DNA from: Palsa-513 sp036510225
Lineage (GTDB): Bacteria; Actinomycetota; Thermoleophilia; Solirubrobacterales; Solirubrobacteraceae
Direction: 5' to 3'
NCBI GenBank assembly: GCA_036510225.1
Contig: DATCEH010000125.1
Coordinates: 62,001-126,000 of the forward strand
DNA length: 64,000 nt
Every line of letters begins with the position of its first letter. Position 1 is the stretch's first letter. Shown here one piece after another: positions 52,273 through 60,989 of the stretch. The translations under genes were made by a program, and so were the position numbers. A model generated the notes under the pieces. That model saw only the letters and a list, made by a program, of their open reading frames with translations. It ran no database searches and was not told where the DNA came from.

Positions 52273-52907
52273 CCAGCTCGATCGCCCACATCACCGGCTC
52301 GTCCACCGCGTTCGAAGCGACCGACCCGATCCGCCCCGAGCGGCTCCGTGGCATCGCAGCAGGGGTCACCGTCGGCGCCGTTTTCGGTGCGGCATGGGCC
52401 GCATCGGCCGTCTCGTCGCTGAGCCCGACGATCACCCCGGCCGTCGTGATCGTCACCGCCGCGATCTTCGGCGCGCTGATGACCGGCGCACGGCGGCTGC
52501 GGCGGGCCGCCACAGCGCTGCCACCGTCGGCCGCCGGGAGCGGCCCACCAGACGTGCGGTGGCGCTTCACCATCGTCCTCGGGGCCGAGTGGGCGCTCAT
52601 CATCGCGGCCGCAAACCTGCTTGGCGGCCCGGGTCGCTCGCAGTGGCTCCCGGCCGTGATCTGCGCCGCCGTCGGCTTGCACTTCATCCCCCTGGCGCGG
52701 TTCTTTGACGTCCCGCTGTACTACATCACGGCCGCGGTTTTGTGCCTCGTCGCGGCGACGACCATGGCCCTCGGATCGACGGGTTCTCCGGCGACGCTGT
52801 GGCATCTGCTGCCGGGGTTCGGCGCCGCCCTGACCCTCTGGGCAACCAGCGCCGGCCTTCTGGCCTGGAGTGGACTGCCTGGAATATCGACCAGCACGTC
52901 TCGCTGA
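52269..52907 (+). CDS. Membrane protein of unknown function, third gene of the operon
   Basis: This 212-residue protein has about six hydrophobic segments (GIAAGVTVGAVFGAAWAAS, TPAVVIVTAAIFGALM, EWALIIAAANLLGG, YYITAAVLCLVAATTM). The start overlaps the regulator stop (ATGA). No family recognised beyond an integral membrane protein. Confidence 0.7.
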   Translation: MTSSIAHITGSSTAFEATDPIRPERLRGIAAGVTVGAVFGAAWAASAVSSLSPTITPAVVIVTAAIFGALMTGARRLRRAATALPPSAAGSGPPDVRWRFTIVLGAEWALIIAAANLLGGPGRSQWLPAVICAAVGLHFIPLARFFDVPLYYITAAVLCLVAATTMALGSTGSPATLWHLLPGFGAALTLWATSAGLLAWSGLPGISTSTSR

Positions 52908-53580
52908 GCGGCGCCGATCATCCTCAGACGGGCGTCATCCTCGACCGTCGGCCGTATCGATCCGTCGGCGGTCGGCCAAATCACGGCTGGACACACCAAC
53001 CCCACGGTCGCCATCGTGTGACCCGCCCCGGAACACAATCGTTCGCGCGAGACCCATGCCACGATGATACGAACCGTCTAGAAAGGGCGCAACCCTCAGG
53101 TTTGGGCGCCCCGGCAGCGGATCCTCTGCGGCACCGGAGAGTAGCTCGAACACGGCGGCTCGACCGCATCTGCGATCCGGGCTGATTTCCGTGCGAGCGC
53201 TCCGCCCGCGCTCGGCCGGGGGACGAATCGACCAGGAGCGCGCTGTCGAGCTGATGGCTGACCACCGGGGGGTACTTCCTGGCCTTCTCCCTCTGGGGAC
53301 CCGTGTGGTCCATTACCGCCAGGGTGGCCGGGGTCCGAGAGTATCGAGGTGCCGGCCAGCAGGCCGCGTCGCACGATTGGCTCGGCGCCCCGGTGCGATG
53401 GGAGGGCCGCAAGGGTCGTGCGCCGTTCGCTCGGCCTGAGCCGCGTCGGGCGTGCGGCTGGGGCCCGTCTGCGCGACAAGCGGGATCGGCCGGCTCATGT
53501 GATCCTGCCGCGGATCGGGCGTCGGCTGATGTGTTGCGGGGGCGGGTGACATTCGGCGTCTTGCCGGACACTTGTCAGGT
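52908..53580. other. Long stretch without recognisable genes
   Basis: About 670 bases with open frames on both strands but no recognisable domain or compact gene structure. A short inverted repeat (GGGCGCAACCC, about 53086) is the only structure noted. It may contain the promoter of the ECF sigma gene or decayed coding sequence. Confidence 0.4.
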
Positions 53581-54093
53581 GTGAGGGGAGATTCGGAGGA
53601 GTTCGAGCGGGTGTTCCGCGCGCATCACGACGCGGTTCTGGCGTACGCGTTGCGCCGCTCGTCCGCTGAAGACGCGCGCGATGTCGTTGCCGAGACGTTT
53701 CTCGTTGCGTGGCGGCGCTTTGGCGACGCGCCGAGCGACTCGCCGCTGCCTTGGCTCTACGGTGTTGCACGACGTGTGCTTGCCAACCAGCGGCGTGCAG
53801 CGAGACGCCGCACGGCTCTGGTGGACCGCGTGGCCGCCGCGCCAACCGCGTCGCCGAGCGAGACCGGGAATTCTCTCGTCGGTGCGTTCGGAAGGCTCCC
53901 CGAGGCCGATCGAGAAGCTCTGATGCTCGTGGCGTGGGAGGGTTTGAGCAACGAAGAGGCTGCCAAGGCGCTCGGATGTCGCACCGCGACGTTCCGAATG
54001 CGCGTTCACCGCGCACGGCGGCGGCTCGCCGAGCTACTCGACGAGTCGACTCGTGATTCCATGTCCACGAGGTCGATGGAGATGACTCGATGA
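53581..54093 (+). CDS. ECF-type RNA polymerase sigma factor
   Basis: This 170-residue protein has sigma region 2 (FERVFRAHHDAVLAYALRRSSAEDARDVVAETFLVAWRRF) and region 4 (LPEADREALMLVAWEGLSNEEAAKALGCRTATFRMRVHRARRRL). The GTG at 53581 is used; a TTG three codons earlier is possible. The next gene overlaps by 4 nt and encodes a single-pass membrane protein, the usual arrangement of sigma and anti-sigma-like partner. Confidence 0.92.
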   Translation: MRGDSEEFERVFRAHHDAVLAYALRRSSAEDARDVVAETFLVAWRRFGDAPSDSPLPWLYGVARRVLANQRRAARRRTALVDRVAAAPTASPSETGNSLVGAFGRLPEADREALMLVAWEGLSNEEAAKALGCRTATFRMRVHRARRRLAELLDESTRDSMSTRSMEMTR

Positions 54094-54890
54094 CCAACGG
54101 ACTCATGGACCGGTTGGCCGCCGCCAATCCGGTCGAGACGGTCGCGACGCCCGAGGCGGAACTCGAGGCGCTCCTCGGCGACGTGCTGCGCGCTCCTCGC
54201 GATCGGCCGCGGCTACGCGCTGGCGCGCGTAGGGGCGTGGTCTGGCTCGGTCTTGCCGCGAGTGTGTGCGCCGTCCTCGTCGCGACGGTCAGTCGTCAGG
54301 CGACGCCGGATGCGGCGGCGCGCGCTTACGCCGCCGTCGCCCTCAAACGGGGTGAGATCGTCTATACGAGATACGCGTCGCGAAGCGTCGACGCTTCCGG
54401 CCGCGTCACGAACCTTGAGCACGACGAGACGTGGTCGCTGCCTGGCGTTGGCTACCGCACGGTCCTCTCGCGCACGTTGCCCGCGAAGGCGGCCGGTCGG
54501 TATGACATGGCCGTAGCCGGCAAGGTAGCCGTCCAGCGCCTTCCCAACGGGACGCTCCGGCCGCTGGCGTTTTCGGCACAGCTCGCGAAGCCGCTCCTCC
54601 CCGGCAGCCCTTTCGCGGCGCTCTACAAACGGGGACTGGTGCGGCAGGCCGGCCAGGAGATCGTGGCCGGGCACCGCGCGGACAAGCTCACGATGCAGGA
54701 CGGCGACGCCGAGATCGTCTACGACGTCGATCCTGCCAACGACTTCCGTCCGCTGCTCGTTGAAGTCGTCACGCGCGACGTTCGAACCGGCGCGGTCAGA
54801 GGCACGACAACGAGCCGCGTCACCGCCTACGAGAACCTACCCGACACCGCAGGCAATCGCGCGCTACTGACCATTCGCCATCGCCGCTGA
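54090..54890 (+). CDS. Membrane-anchored partner of the ECF sigma factor (CU044_5270-like)
   Basis: This 266-residue protein has an N-terminal cytoplasmic ~45 residues, a transmembrane helix (GVVWLGLAASVCAVLVATV, about residues 47-67) and a beta-rich extracytoplasmic domain. Its fold resembles the CU044_5270 family often coupled to ECF sigma genes. It is expected to sense the envelope or act as an anti-sigma; this is inference. ATGA overlap with the sigma gene. Confidence 0.75.
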   Translation: MTNGLMDRLAAANPVETVATPEAELEALLGDVLRAPRDRPRLRAGARRGVVWLGLAASVCAVLVATVSRQATPDAAARAYAAVALKRGEIVYTRYASRSVDASGRVTNLEHDETWSLPGVGYRTVLSRTLPAKAAGRYDMAVAGKVAVQRLPNGTLRPLAFSAQLAKPLLPGSPFAALYKRGLVRQAGQEIVAGHRADKLTMQDGDAEIVYDVDPANDFRPLLVEVVTRDVRTGAVRGTTTSRVTAYENLPDTAGNRALLTIRHRR

Positions 54891-55090
54891 CGACGAGCCG
54901 GCGGCGTCGTCATACCACCGAGTCAACCCATTTGCCACCGCTCTCCGCCAGCTGCAAACCCTGACCGCCCCCTCCGGCGGTCGTGTCGATGACTTCACCG
55001 AGGCAGTTTCGCCCCGCCTTGACTTCCGCGACAGCGCAACTCAGCCACAGCGGCCGCGTTCTATAGGCAACCCAACCGAGGGAGATCGGA

Positions 55091-55573
55091 GTGGCAACCA
55101 CGGAACGTCGGACTCGTCGTAGGACTCTCGTAGCCGTTCTGGCGGCGACCGGTCTGATCACTGTTCCCGCCGCGCTCGCCACGACACCGACTAGCTCCAG
55201 GCCGACTCGAAGCTCACCGGATGTCTCTGCGGGTACGGTCGTGCTCCAAGCGCGACGCGAGTCAACCAACCGAATCGCGATCACGGTGCGCTACACGGCG
55301 ACCGTTCTGAGCACCACGGAGATCCAGATCAACTACGACGCATGCCCCGGCACCCGGGCGGACCCGCGCTGCGCGAATCGGGGCGGGGACGGCTCCTTCG
55401 GACCGATACTCGTCCATCCCGGCCACCAGGTTCTGTCCGCCAGGCGCGTCGTGAGCCATTCCAAGGCGGCGCACACAAGCTGCGTGACCGTCGAGCTACT
55501 CGACTTGTACCCAGGCCACCACGACGCCCACATCCTCGGTCCGACCATCCCGCCCCTCATGGTGTGTCCGTGA
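55091..55573 (+). CDS. Secreted hypothetical protein
   Basis: This 160-residue protein has a basic N-terminus and signal peptide (TLVAVLAATGLITVPAALATT). Its Cys-containing beta-rich domain (NYDACPGTRADPRCAN, AHTSCVTVELLDLYPG) suggests disulfides. No family recognised. It may be in the regulon of the upstream sigma factor. Confidence 0.6.
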   Translation: MATTERRTRRRTLVAVLAATGLITVPAALATTPTSSRPTRSSPDVSAGTVVLQARRESTNRIAITVRYTATVLSTTEIQINYDACPGTRADPRCANRGGDGSFGPILVHPGHQVLSARRVVSHSKAAHTSCVTVELLDLYPGHHDAHILGPTIPPLMVCP

Positions 55574-55675
55574 ACTCGCGCTCGGGTCAAGCTGCCGACG
55601 GCGAATCACGTCCATAGTCCACCCGAAGGCAGGTCGATCCGGCGACACCCCGGAAGCGACGACTGAGAGGAAGCG

Positions 55676-56233
55676 ATGAGGGCTCTCGAGACGAAGCGCA
55701 GCCGCATGTTCCACCTCGCCGTTGCTCTTAGCTTCGCCGTGACCTTCGCGGTTGGGCTGGGTGCATTTGGAGGCGTAGCCGCCTCCGCGACAGGTTCTTG
55801 CCAGCGAACTCACCTTGCTGCCCACTTGGTCGACGGAACGAACACGGCGAGTACGCTCGCCGTGCTCGTCGCGTTTCGCAACACCGGTACACAGACCTGC
55901 ATTTTGGCCGGTCATCCCGCGTTGCGCTTTGTCGACAAGCGCGGACACTCCTTGGCCAACGTGGTTCGCCTCACCGGCAACTCGCGAGTGACCGTCGTCG
56001 GCGTGGGGGACTACGCCCACGTGCTGCTCGAGTTCGCGACTAGGCATGGCGGCGCCCCGTCGGCGACCTGCCCCGCAGTCGCCGCGGTGTGGGCAACTCC
56101 CCGCCGCATCAACTCGCCATTCAAGCTATCCACGGCGGCGCTGCCACTGGACTTCAGCCTCTGCACCACGGTCGTTGTTCACGAGAGCGCGGTCGCAGCC
56201 GGCGAAGGCCCAGTCCATCACATCGGGGCATAG
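55676..56233 (+). CDS. DUF4232-type secreted protein
   Basis: This 185-residue protein has a signal peptide (FHLAVALSFAVTFAVGLGAFGG). The DUF4232 pattern follows: CQRTHLAAHLVDGTNTA, LVAFRNTGTQTCILAGHPALRFVD, and a terminal region with paired cysteines (PSATCPAV, DFSLCTTV). Function unknown; exported and probably cell-wall associated. GAGAGGAAGCG precedes the ATG. Confidence 0.75.
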   Translation: MRALETKRSRMFHLAVALSFAVTFAVGLGAFGGVAASATGSCQRTHLAAHLVDGTNTASTLAVLVAFRNTGTQTCILAGHPALRFVDKRGHSLANVVRLTGNSRVTVVGVGDYAHVLLEFATRHGGAPSATCPAVAAVWATPRRINSPFKLSTAALPLDFSLCTTVVVHESAVAAGEGPVHHIGA

Positions 56234-56314
56234 GGAGTACATGCAGTACGCGGGCGACTTCTCGGGGCAACTGACCTGCGGGTCGAGGCCGTTGCGCGGC
56301 GCTACGATCGGACC

Positions 56315-56494
56315 ATGGCTCAAGCGACCGATCCAAAGCTGAACGAGCGGCGGGCGGCGATCGAATACGCGCGCGGAATCATCGCGGACCTGGCGCCGGG
56401 CCGCAGCCTCGCCGACGAGCTGATCGCTGAACGCCACGCAGAGGCCGCCGCCGAAGCACCCGTCGCCCGCCGCGGCGACAGTGTCAACCTCTGA
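56315..56494 (+). CDS. VapB-type antitoxin
   Basis: This 59-residue protein (MAQATDPKLNERRAAIEYARG, later LIAERHAEAA) is short and charged. It sits immediately upstream of a PIN-domain toxin frame, with a GTG of the toxin (56481) inside its last codons. That layout is typical of VapBC. The assignment rests mainly on context. Confidence 0.6.
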   Translation: MAQATDPKLNERRAAIEYARGIIADLAPGRSLADELIAERHAEAAAEAPVARRGDSVNL

Positions 56495-56914
56495 GGCGCC
56501 CCCAGCCCCCGACGGGCCGCAGTCCGTCCTGGAGCCTCAGCCCGGCTCGCCGTCATCCAGGATGAGCGCGGCGCGTCCGTCGTCACCGAAGCCCTGGCAG
56601 CGACGGCCGCGATCAGCGTCGTCAACTGGGCTGAGGTTCTCTCGAAGGTCGCAGAGCGCGGTCGAGATGCCGACGAGCTCGCGACGGGCCTCCACGAGCA
56701 TGGTTTCGTCGGAGAGCTGCTGACGATCGAGGCCATGACCGAGGCGGACTGCCTGACCGTCGCCTGGATGCGCCCGGTGACGCGCACCGCCGGCCTCTCG
56801 CTCGCGGATCGCACCTGCCTGGCGCTGGCCCGCCGGCTTGCGCTACCCGTCCTGACGGCCGACCGCAGCTGGAGCGATCTTGAGCTCGGAGTCGACGTCC
56901 GCCTGATTCGCTGA
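56481..56914 (+). pseudogene. VapC-type PIN-domain toxin with a frameshift near the active-site start
   Basis: The GTG at 56481 overlaps the antitoxin stop. The frame reaches SVL(E) at about 56533. The PIN domain then continues in a +1-related frame from 56534: ASARLAVIQDERGASVVTEALAATAAISVVNWAEVLSKV, later LTIEAMTEADCLTVAWM, SLADRTCLALARRLALPVLTADRSW. A single missing base after GTCCTGGA would restore the canonical LDAS first Asp. So the toxin is inactivated unless this is a sequencing error. Confidence 0.75.
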
Positions 56915-57169
56915 CGACGCCGGAGCCGCCTTGACGCGGAACGCCCGGCTGCCGAGGTCACGACCCGCGACGTTGAGAAGCTGCTGGCCGGCGTCAGCGA
57001 CACCGGGTCCGGGCCGCGGACCGTGAACAAGCACCGGGTGGTGGTGTGCGCGATTTACAACTACGGCACCCAGACCGACCACGGCCACCGCCTACACGAA
57101 TACCTCACCAGCGCGATCACCGCCGACCTCCACGGCCAGCCGATCCCCGCGCTACTCGCCCCAACCTGA
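56915..57169 (+). pseudogene. Integrase (tyrosine recombinase) remnant
   Basis: Directly after the PIN frame, AAEVTTRDVEKLLAGVSDTGSGPRTVNKHRVVVCAIYNYG resembles the core-binding domain of a phage-type integrase. It then joins an unrelated tail (HRLHEYLTSAITADLHGQPIP) ending at TGA 57167-57169. There is no catalytic domain, so this is a remnant, probably a deletion junction. Confidence 0.6.
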
Positions 57170-57600
57170 CCGGCCGCCCCCTGAACGCTTACGGTCAAGC
57201 AGGCCACCCCAGGACAAAGCGCGATTTTGCAGGGGTGATCCGGGGCCGAGGCCTCCGACCTGTGGAGGCCTTCACGGAGGTCTTTGACGAGGCCCCCAGC
57301 GACCGGGCCCGGGGCTACTGCGCGAGCCCGTCCGGCTATGCCATGGAGCAAATCGTCCGTGGAGCTTGTGCGATGGCCCATACCTCTTAAGTCGAAGTCG
57401 GCCCGATAAAGGGTGCAGCTCGCCGCGAATGGTCCGCCGCCGGACTTCGTCGTAGCGGAAGGCCACGGCCGCTCGTGGAGCTCGAAACATGAGAAAGCGC
57501 GCATCACCTTCTTAATCGGAGTCGAGCCCGAAGACCTCCCAACTCGGCGAGAGGTTCCAATGCTGCCCGGTCGACGACGCCTTTGGGAGTCCCGGCCGGG
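57170..57600. other. Stretch without recognisable genes
   Basis: These 430 bases lie between the integrase remnant and the RelE gene. Short frames only; I see no family match, RNA or repeat. Confidence 0.4.
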
Positions 57601-57882
57601 TCAGCTCCTGTAGGCGTCGCTGCGGTGCCGGACCGCGGTCACCTTGACGACTCGGGCTTCGTCATCGATCAGGTACAGAATCCGGTACGCCCCGCGTCGC
57701 GCCGACCACGCGGGCGCGAGCGGCGCCTCCAGTGGCTTGCCGACGCGTCTCGGGTTCTCGAGCAGCGGTCCGGTGATGAAGGCGTAGGCGGCTCCAGCGA
57801 CCTTCGGAGGCAGGGACTCGGCCAGCGCGCGCACGGCCGGGCCCGCAATTTCGAGCCGGTGGCGCTCGAGGTCCTCGCTCAC
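57601..57882 (-). CDS. RelE-family toxin (mRNA interferase)
   Basis: This 93-residue protein contains HRLEIAGPAVRALAESLPPKVAGAAYAFI, NPRRVGKPLEAPLAPAWSARRGAYRILYLIDDEARVVKVTAVRHRSDAYRS. The RRGAYRILY and terminal HRSDAY motifs are classic RelE. It would cleave mRNA at the ribosome. The GTG start overlaps the antitoxin stop (GTGA). Confidence 0.9.
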   Translation of the reverse strand: MSEDLERHRLEIAGPAVRALAESLPPKVAGAAYAFITGPLLENPRRVGKPLEAPLAPAWSARRGAYRILYLIDDEARVVKVTAVRHRSDAYRS

Positions 57883-58169
57883 CCAGGTAGCGGCAACCGG
57901 CCGGCTGCACCCATGGCATGGCCCAGACCGTCAACGTCGACGCTGTCGCCGGCGTCGAGGGCCGCGATGCCCTCGGCGTGCGCTCGCAGGAGTTCGGCGT
58001 CGCCGAGCACGGCGATCGTCTCGCGCAGGGCGTCGTAGTCGTCGGCTCCCATGAGCACGGCGACTCGCTGGCCGCTGCGGGTGATCTCGAAGCGCTCGTG
58101 GGTGCTCGTCGCCTCCTCTACGATCCGTGAGAGCTGGGCGCGCACTTCGGCGAGAGGCAGCGTCGGCAT
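57879..58169 (-). CDS. Phd/RelB-family antitoxin
   Basis: This 96-residue protein starts MPTLPLAEVRAQLSRIVEEATSTHERFEITRSGQRVAVLMGADDYDALRETI, the Phd/YefM DNA-binding fold, with a toxin-neutralising C-terminal tail. It precedes and overlaps the RelE gene. Autoregulation of the pair is expected from the family. Confidence 0.9.
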   Translation of the reverse strand: MPTLPLAEVRAQLSRIVEEATSTHERFEITRSGQRVAVLMGADDYDALRETIAVLGDAELLRAHAEGIAALDAGDSVDVDGLGHAMGAAGRLPLPG

Positions 58170-58307
58170 GTACAGAATTCTAGCGCACTGGCACGGCGAT
58201 GTTTGGGCTAAGTGGTACCCACGAGCGGTACCCACGGCGGAAAACGGGCCTGATCTCAGCCTTTGTGGCACGCCGCAAACTAGCTGATTTGCAGGTCTTT
58301 CCAGAGA

Positions 58308-58380
58308 TGGGCCGTGTTGGAATCGAACCAACAACCTTGGGCTTAAGAGGCCCCTGCTCTGCCAATTGAGCTAACGGCCC
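58308..58380 (-). tRNA. tRNA-Lys (anticodon CTT)
   Basis: The minus strand gives a cloverleaf: acceptor GGGCCGT with ACGGCCC, D stem GCTC/GAGC, anticodon loop CTCTTAA (anticodon CTT), T stem GTTGG/CCAAC around TTCGATT, and discriminator A. The anticodon stem has one G-A mismatch at its outer pair. The 3' CCA is not encoded. Its 3' end faces the toxin-antitoxin and integrase-remnant region. Confidence 0.93.
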
Positions 58381-58440
58381 GCGGGCGGGTCCCGGCTGCG
58401 GACCGCAACCGGCCGTCAATCTTAGCCGCTGCCGCCGGGA

Positions 58441-59163
58441 TCAGCTTCCGGGGAGGGTCGCCGTCGTACCGACGCCGCTCGCCTGCTTGGCTTCGGCGGC
58501 CACCTCGGCCTGGGCCTGGGTCTTGTCGGTCGCGAGCTGGGTCTTCAGCGTCGCCTGCGACGTCTTCGGCTCGAGGCTGACCGCCTTGGCGGCCGCGAGG
58601 TCGCCCTTGCGGGACTGGCTGGCCAGGTAGGCGAGGACCGCCAGGGTCGCGTACGCGTCCGGGCTGGTCTCGTTCTGGCTGACGACGATCTCCTGGGCGT
58701 TGACCGCGTCCGACGGCAGGTTCAGCTGGGCCGGCTCGAACGCCCGGACCATCTCGTTCGCAAGGTCGGCGTCGGGGGTCTTCGGATTCAGCGAGAGGTA
58801 CTTGTTCCACGACGTCCGTGCCTGGGAGAGACCGGCCTTCCCCTTCGCCGTGAACGACTCGGTGCTCGCGTCGTAGCCGTCCCCGCTGGCCGCGACCTCG
58901 TACTGCGCATTCGCCAGGGCCGCCCAGGCCGCCGCGTCCTTCGGGGCGGCGGTGACCCGCTTCCTGGCGGCGGTGACCTCGCTCTGGAACACGTTCGTCG
59001 AGCTGCCGCCGCCGCCCTGGCCGACGGCGTTCAGCAGTCCCCCTCCGCCCCCGCCGCCGCCGATTCCGAAGAAGATCAGGCCCCCGCCGAGAAGGATCGC
59101 CAGGAACAGGTAGATCGCCTGAATCGTGCGGCGCTTGCCGCGGCCGCGCAGGTCAAAGAGCAT
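58441..59163 (-). CDS. Membrane-anchored TPR-like protein
   Basis: This 240-residue protein has a basic N-terminus (MLFDLRGRGKRRT), a transmembrane helix (IQAIYLFLAILLGGGLIFFGI), a poly-Gly linker and a helical repeat region (APKDAAAWAALANAQYEVA; TSPDAYATLAVLAYLA) resembling TPRs. It overlaps tatC by 11 bp and is likely co-transcribed. An assembly or secretion accessory role is plausible but unproven. Confidence 0.7.
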   Translation of the reverse strand: MLFDLRGRGKRRTIQAIYLFLAILLGGGLIFFGIGGGGGGGGLLNAVGQGGGGSSTNVFQSEVTAARKRVTAAPKDAAAWAALANAQYEVAASGDGYDASTESFTAKGKAGLSQARTSWNKYLSLNPKTPDADLANEMVRAFEPAQLNLPSDAVNAQEIVVSQNETSPDAYATLAVLAYLASQSRKGDLAAAKAVSLEPKTSQATLKTQLATDKTQAQAEVAAEAKQASGVGTTATLPGS

Positions 59164-60466
59164 CGTCGTCCTCCTCTTCGGTTGGCCTCGGCGGCGGGGC
59201 CGTCGGCGGGATCGGTGGTGGCGCGAGCGGCGGAGCCGCGGGTTCGGCTGGGGTCCGTCCACTCGGGCCGTCTACGGCCGGCCGGGCGGCCGCGGCCGGC
59301 GGGGCGGGCGGGGCGATTGGTGGCGTCGGGACCGGCGGGAGAGGGGCCGGCGGGAGCGGAGCGGGCGGAAGCGGAGCGGGCGCAGGCGCCCCGCCCGACC
59401 TCGGCGGGTCCCCCCCAGGCCCCTGGCCCGGGCCTGGGCTCGGGCCCGGTCCCTGGCCCGGCCCCGGCTCGGGAGCGGGCGCCGTCGCGGCGGCGGCGTC
59501 GGCGGCCTCGTGCGCGACGCGGCGGTTGGCCCGCTTCTCGATGAATGACGCGAGGTGGAGGCTGATCTCGTAGAGCAGGATCAGCGGGACGGTCTCGAGG
59601 GCCATCGTGATCGCATCGCCGGGGAGCAGGGCGGCGATCACCGCGGCGACGACGACGGCGTACCGGCGGTGCTTGCGCAGCTGCTTCGGCGTGACGATGC
59701 CCGCCCGGGTCGCCGCGAGGATGCCGACCGGGACCTGGAAGATCAGGCCCATCGCCAGGAGGATCAGAGCCTCGAAGCGGTAGTAGGCGCTGGCCTGGAC
59801 GAGGACGTTGTACGAGCTGCTGTTGAAGTTCTGGAAGAACCTGACCGACGCTGGGAAGACGACGAAGTACCCGAAGGTGACGCCGACCAGGAATAGGAAG
59901 GGGATCGCCAGCATCAGTGGGAGGGCGATCTTCCGCTCGTTGGGGCTGAAGGCCGGAAGGACGAAGGCGTAGGCCTGGAAGAGGATCACCGGGAGGGCGA
60001 TCAACAGGGCGAAGTAGAAGGCGATCGTGATCGTCGCGGTGAACGGCTCGCCGATCCCCAGGGTGACCGGCTTGTCGGCGACGGCCACCCGCGGAACCTT
60101 TGCTGTCGCGACCTTGATCTCGTGGTCGTAGTACGCGAGCTCCGCGCGGACGTGCGACTTCAGGCCGCTCGCCGGCGAGCTCAGCAGGGCGGCCTCGCGC
60201 TCCTCGACCGACGCCAGGCCGAGCAGGGCCTTCTGGGTGATCGCCGTCTGGCCGAGCGTGCCGTTGCCCTTCTCGACCTGCTTCTGGGTCTGTTTGCTGA
60301 GTGGGGCGTTGACGACGCTGAGCAGGGCCTTGTTCTGCCAGGCACAGAAGCCGAACGCCACGGCCAGGGCGAGCGCCGAGACGATCAGGCGGGTCCGCAG
60401 CTCGGCGAGGTGCTCGACGAGGCTCAGACGATCCTCATGCCTGATCGTCCGAATCGCGCTCGCCAT
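59153..60466 (-). CDS. tatC: Sec-independent translocase TatC with long Pro-rich C-terminal tail
   Basis: Residues 1-300 form TatC: EDRLSLVEHLAELRTRLIVSALALAVAFGF at the N-terminus, FALLIALPVILFQAYAFVLPAFSPNERK (conserved FxPALxxxE region), and six helices. A large insertion (residues ~50-110) lies between helices 1 and 2. After the last helix, about 120 residues are Pro/Ala/Gly-rich and end EEEDDDAL. It forms the twin-arginine signal receptor. ATG 60466 is chosen since upstream starts would precede the conserved N-terminus. Confidence 0.9.
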   Translation of the reverse strand: MASAIRTIRHEDRLSLVEHLAELRTRLIVSALALAVAFGFCAWQNKALLSVVNAPLSKQTQKQVEKGNGTLGQTAITQKALLGLASVEEREAALLSSPASGLKSHVRAELAYYDHEIKVATAKVPRVAVADKPVTLGIGEPFTATITIAFYFALLIALPVILFQAYAFVLPAFSPNERKIALPLMLAIPFLFLVGVTFGYFVVFPASVRFFQNFNSSSYNVLVQASAYYRFEALILLAMGLIFQVPVGILAATRAGIVTPKQLRKHRRYAVVVAAVIAALLPGDAITMALETVPLILLYEISLHLASFIEKRANRRVAHEAADAAAATAPAPEPGPGQGPGPSPGPGQGPGGDPPRSGGAPAPAPLPPAPLPPAPLPPVPTPPIAPPAPPAAAARPAVDGPSGRTPAEPAAPPLAPPPIPPTAPPPRPTEEEDDDAL

Positions 60467-60557
60467 ATCGGCTGACACCCTAGCGGCTGGCGCCGGCCGG
60501 CCGGCGTCGTTCGCGGCGGGCTCAAGGTCCTGCATTCGCCGGCCGATATCAGGCCAC

Positions 60558-60962
60558 ATGGGGGATCAGCCGAACACCCAGCACTTCACCCGCCGCCTGA
60601 CGCTGCCCAGCGGACGGCTGGTCGAGGTCGTCTACTTCGAGACGGTCGGGAACAACGACGACGACGACGACCAGGAACTCCAGCACTGCGGCAGCTGTCA
60701 CGGCGACCTGGTCCAACCGGTCGACTGGTTCCCGCTCGGCAAGTCCTACTGGCAGGTGACTCTGTGCTGCCCGAACTGCGACTGGTCGGGGACGGGCGTC
60801 TTCGCCCAGGATGTGCTCGAGCGCTTCGATCGCGAGCTCGACCGGGCCACCGAGTTCCTCGTCGGCGAGCTCGACCGGATCGGCCTGGAGAACATGGCTT
60901 CGGAGATCGGCCGCTTCGCGCAGGCCCTGACCGACGACCACATCCTCCCCTCCGACTTCTGA
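60558..60962 (+). CDS. Hypothetical zinc-ribbon protein
   Basis: This 134-residue protein contains HCGSCHGDLVQPVDWF and LCCPNCDWSGTGVF, two Cys pairs forming a probable zinc ribbon. A helical C-terminus (DRELDRATEFLVGELDRIGLENM) follows. The family occurs in this actinobacterial lineage but function is unknown. It diverges from tatC. Confidence 0.7.
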   Translation: MGDQPNTQHFTRRLTLPSGRLVEVVYFETVGNNDDDDDQELQHCGSCHGDLVQPVDWFPLGKSYWQVTLCCPNCDWSGTGVFAQDVLERFDRELDRATEFLVGELDRIGLENMASEIGRFAQALTDDHILPSDF

Positions 60963-60989
60963 GTCCCCGCCCGCAGGCGTCCGCCGGGC

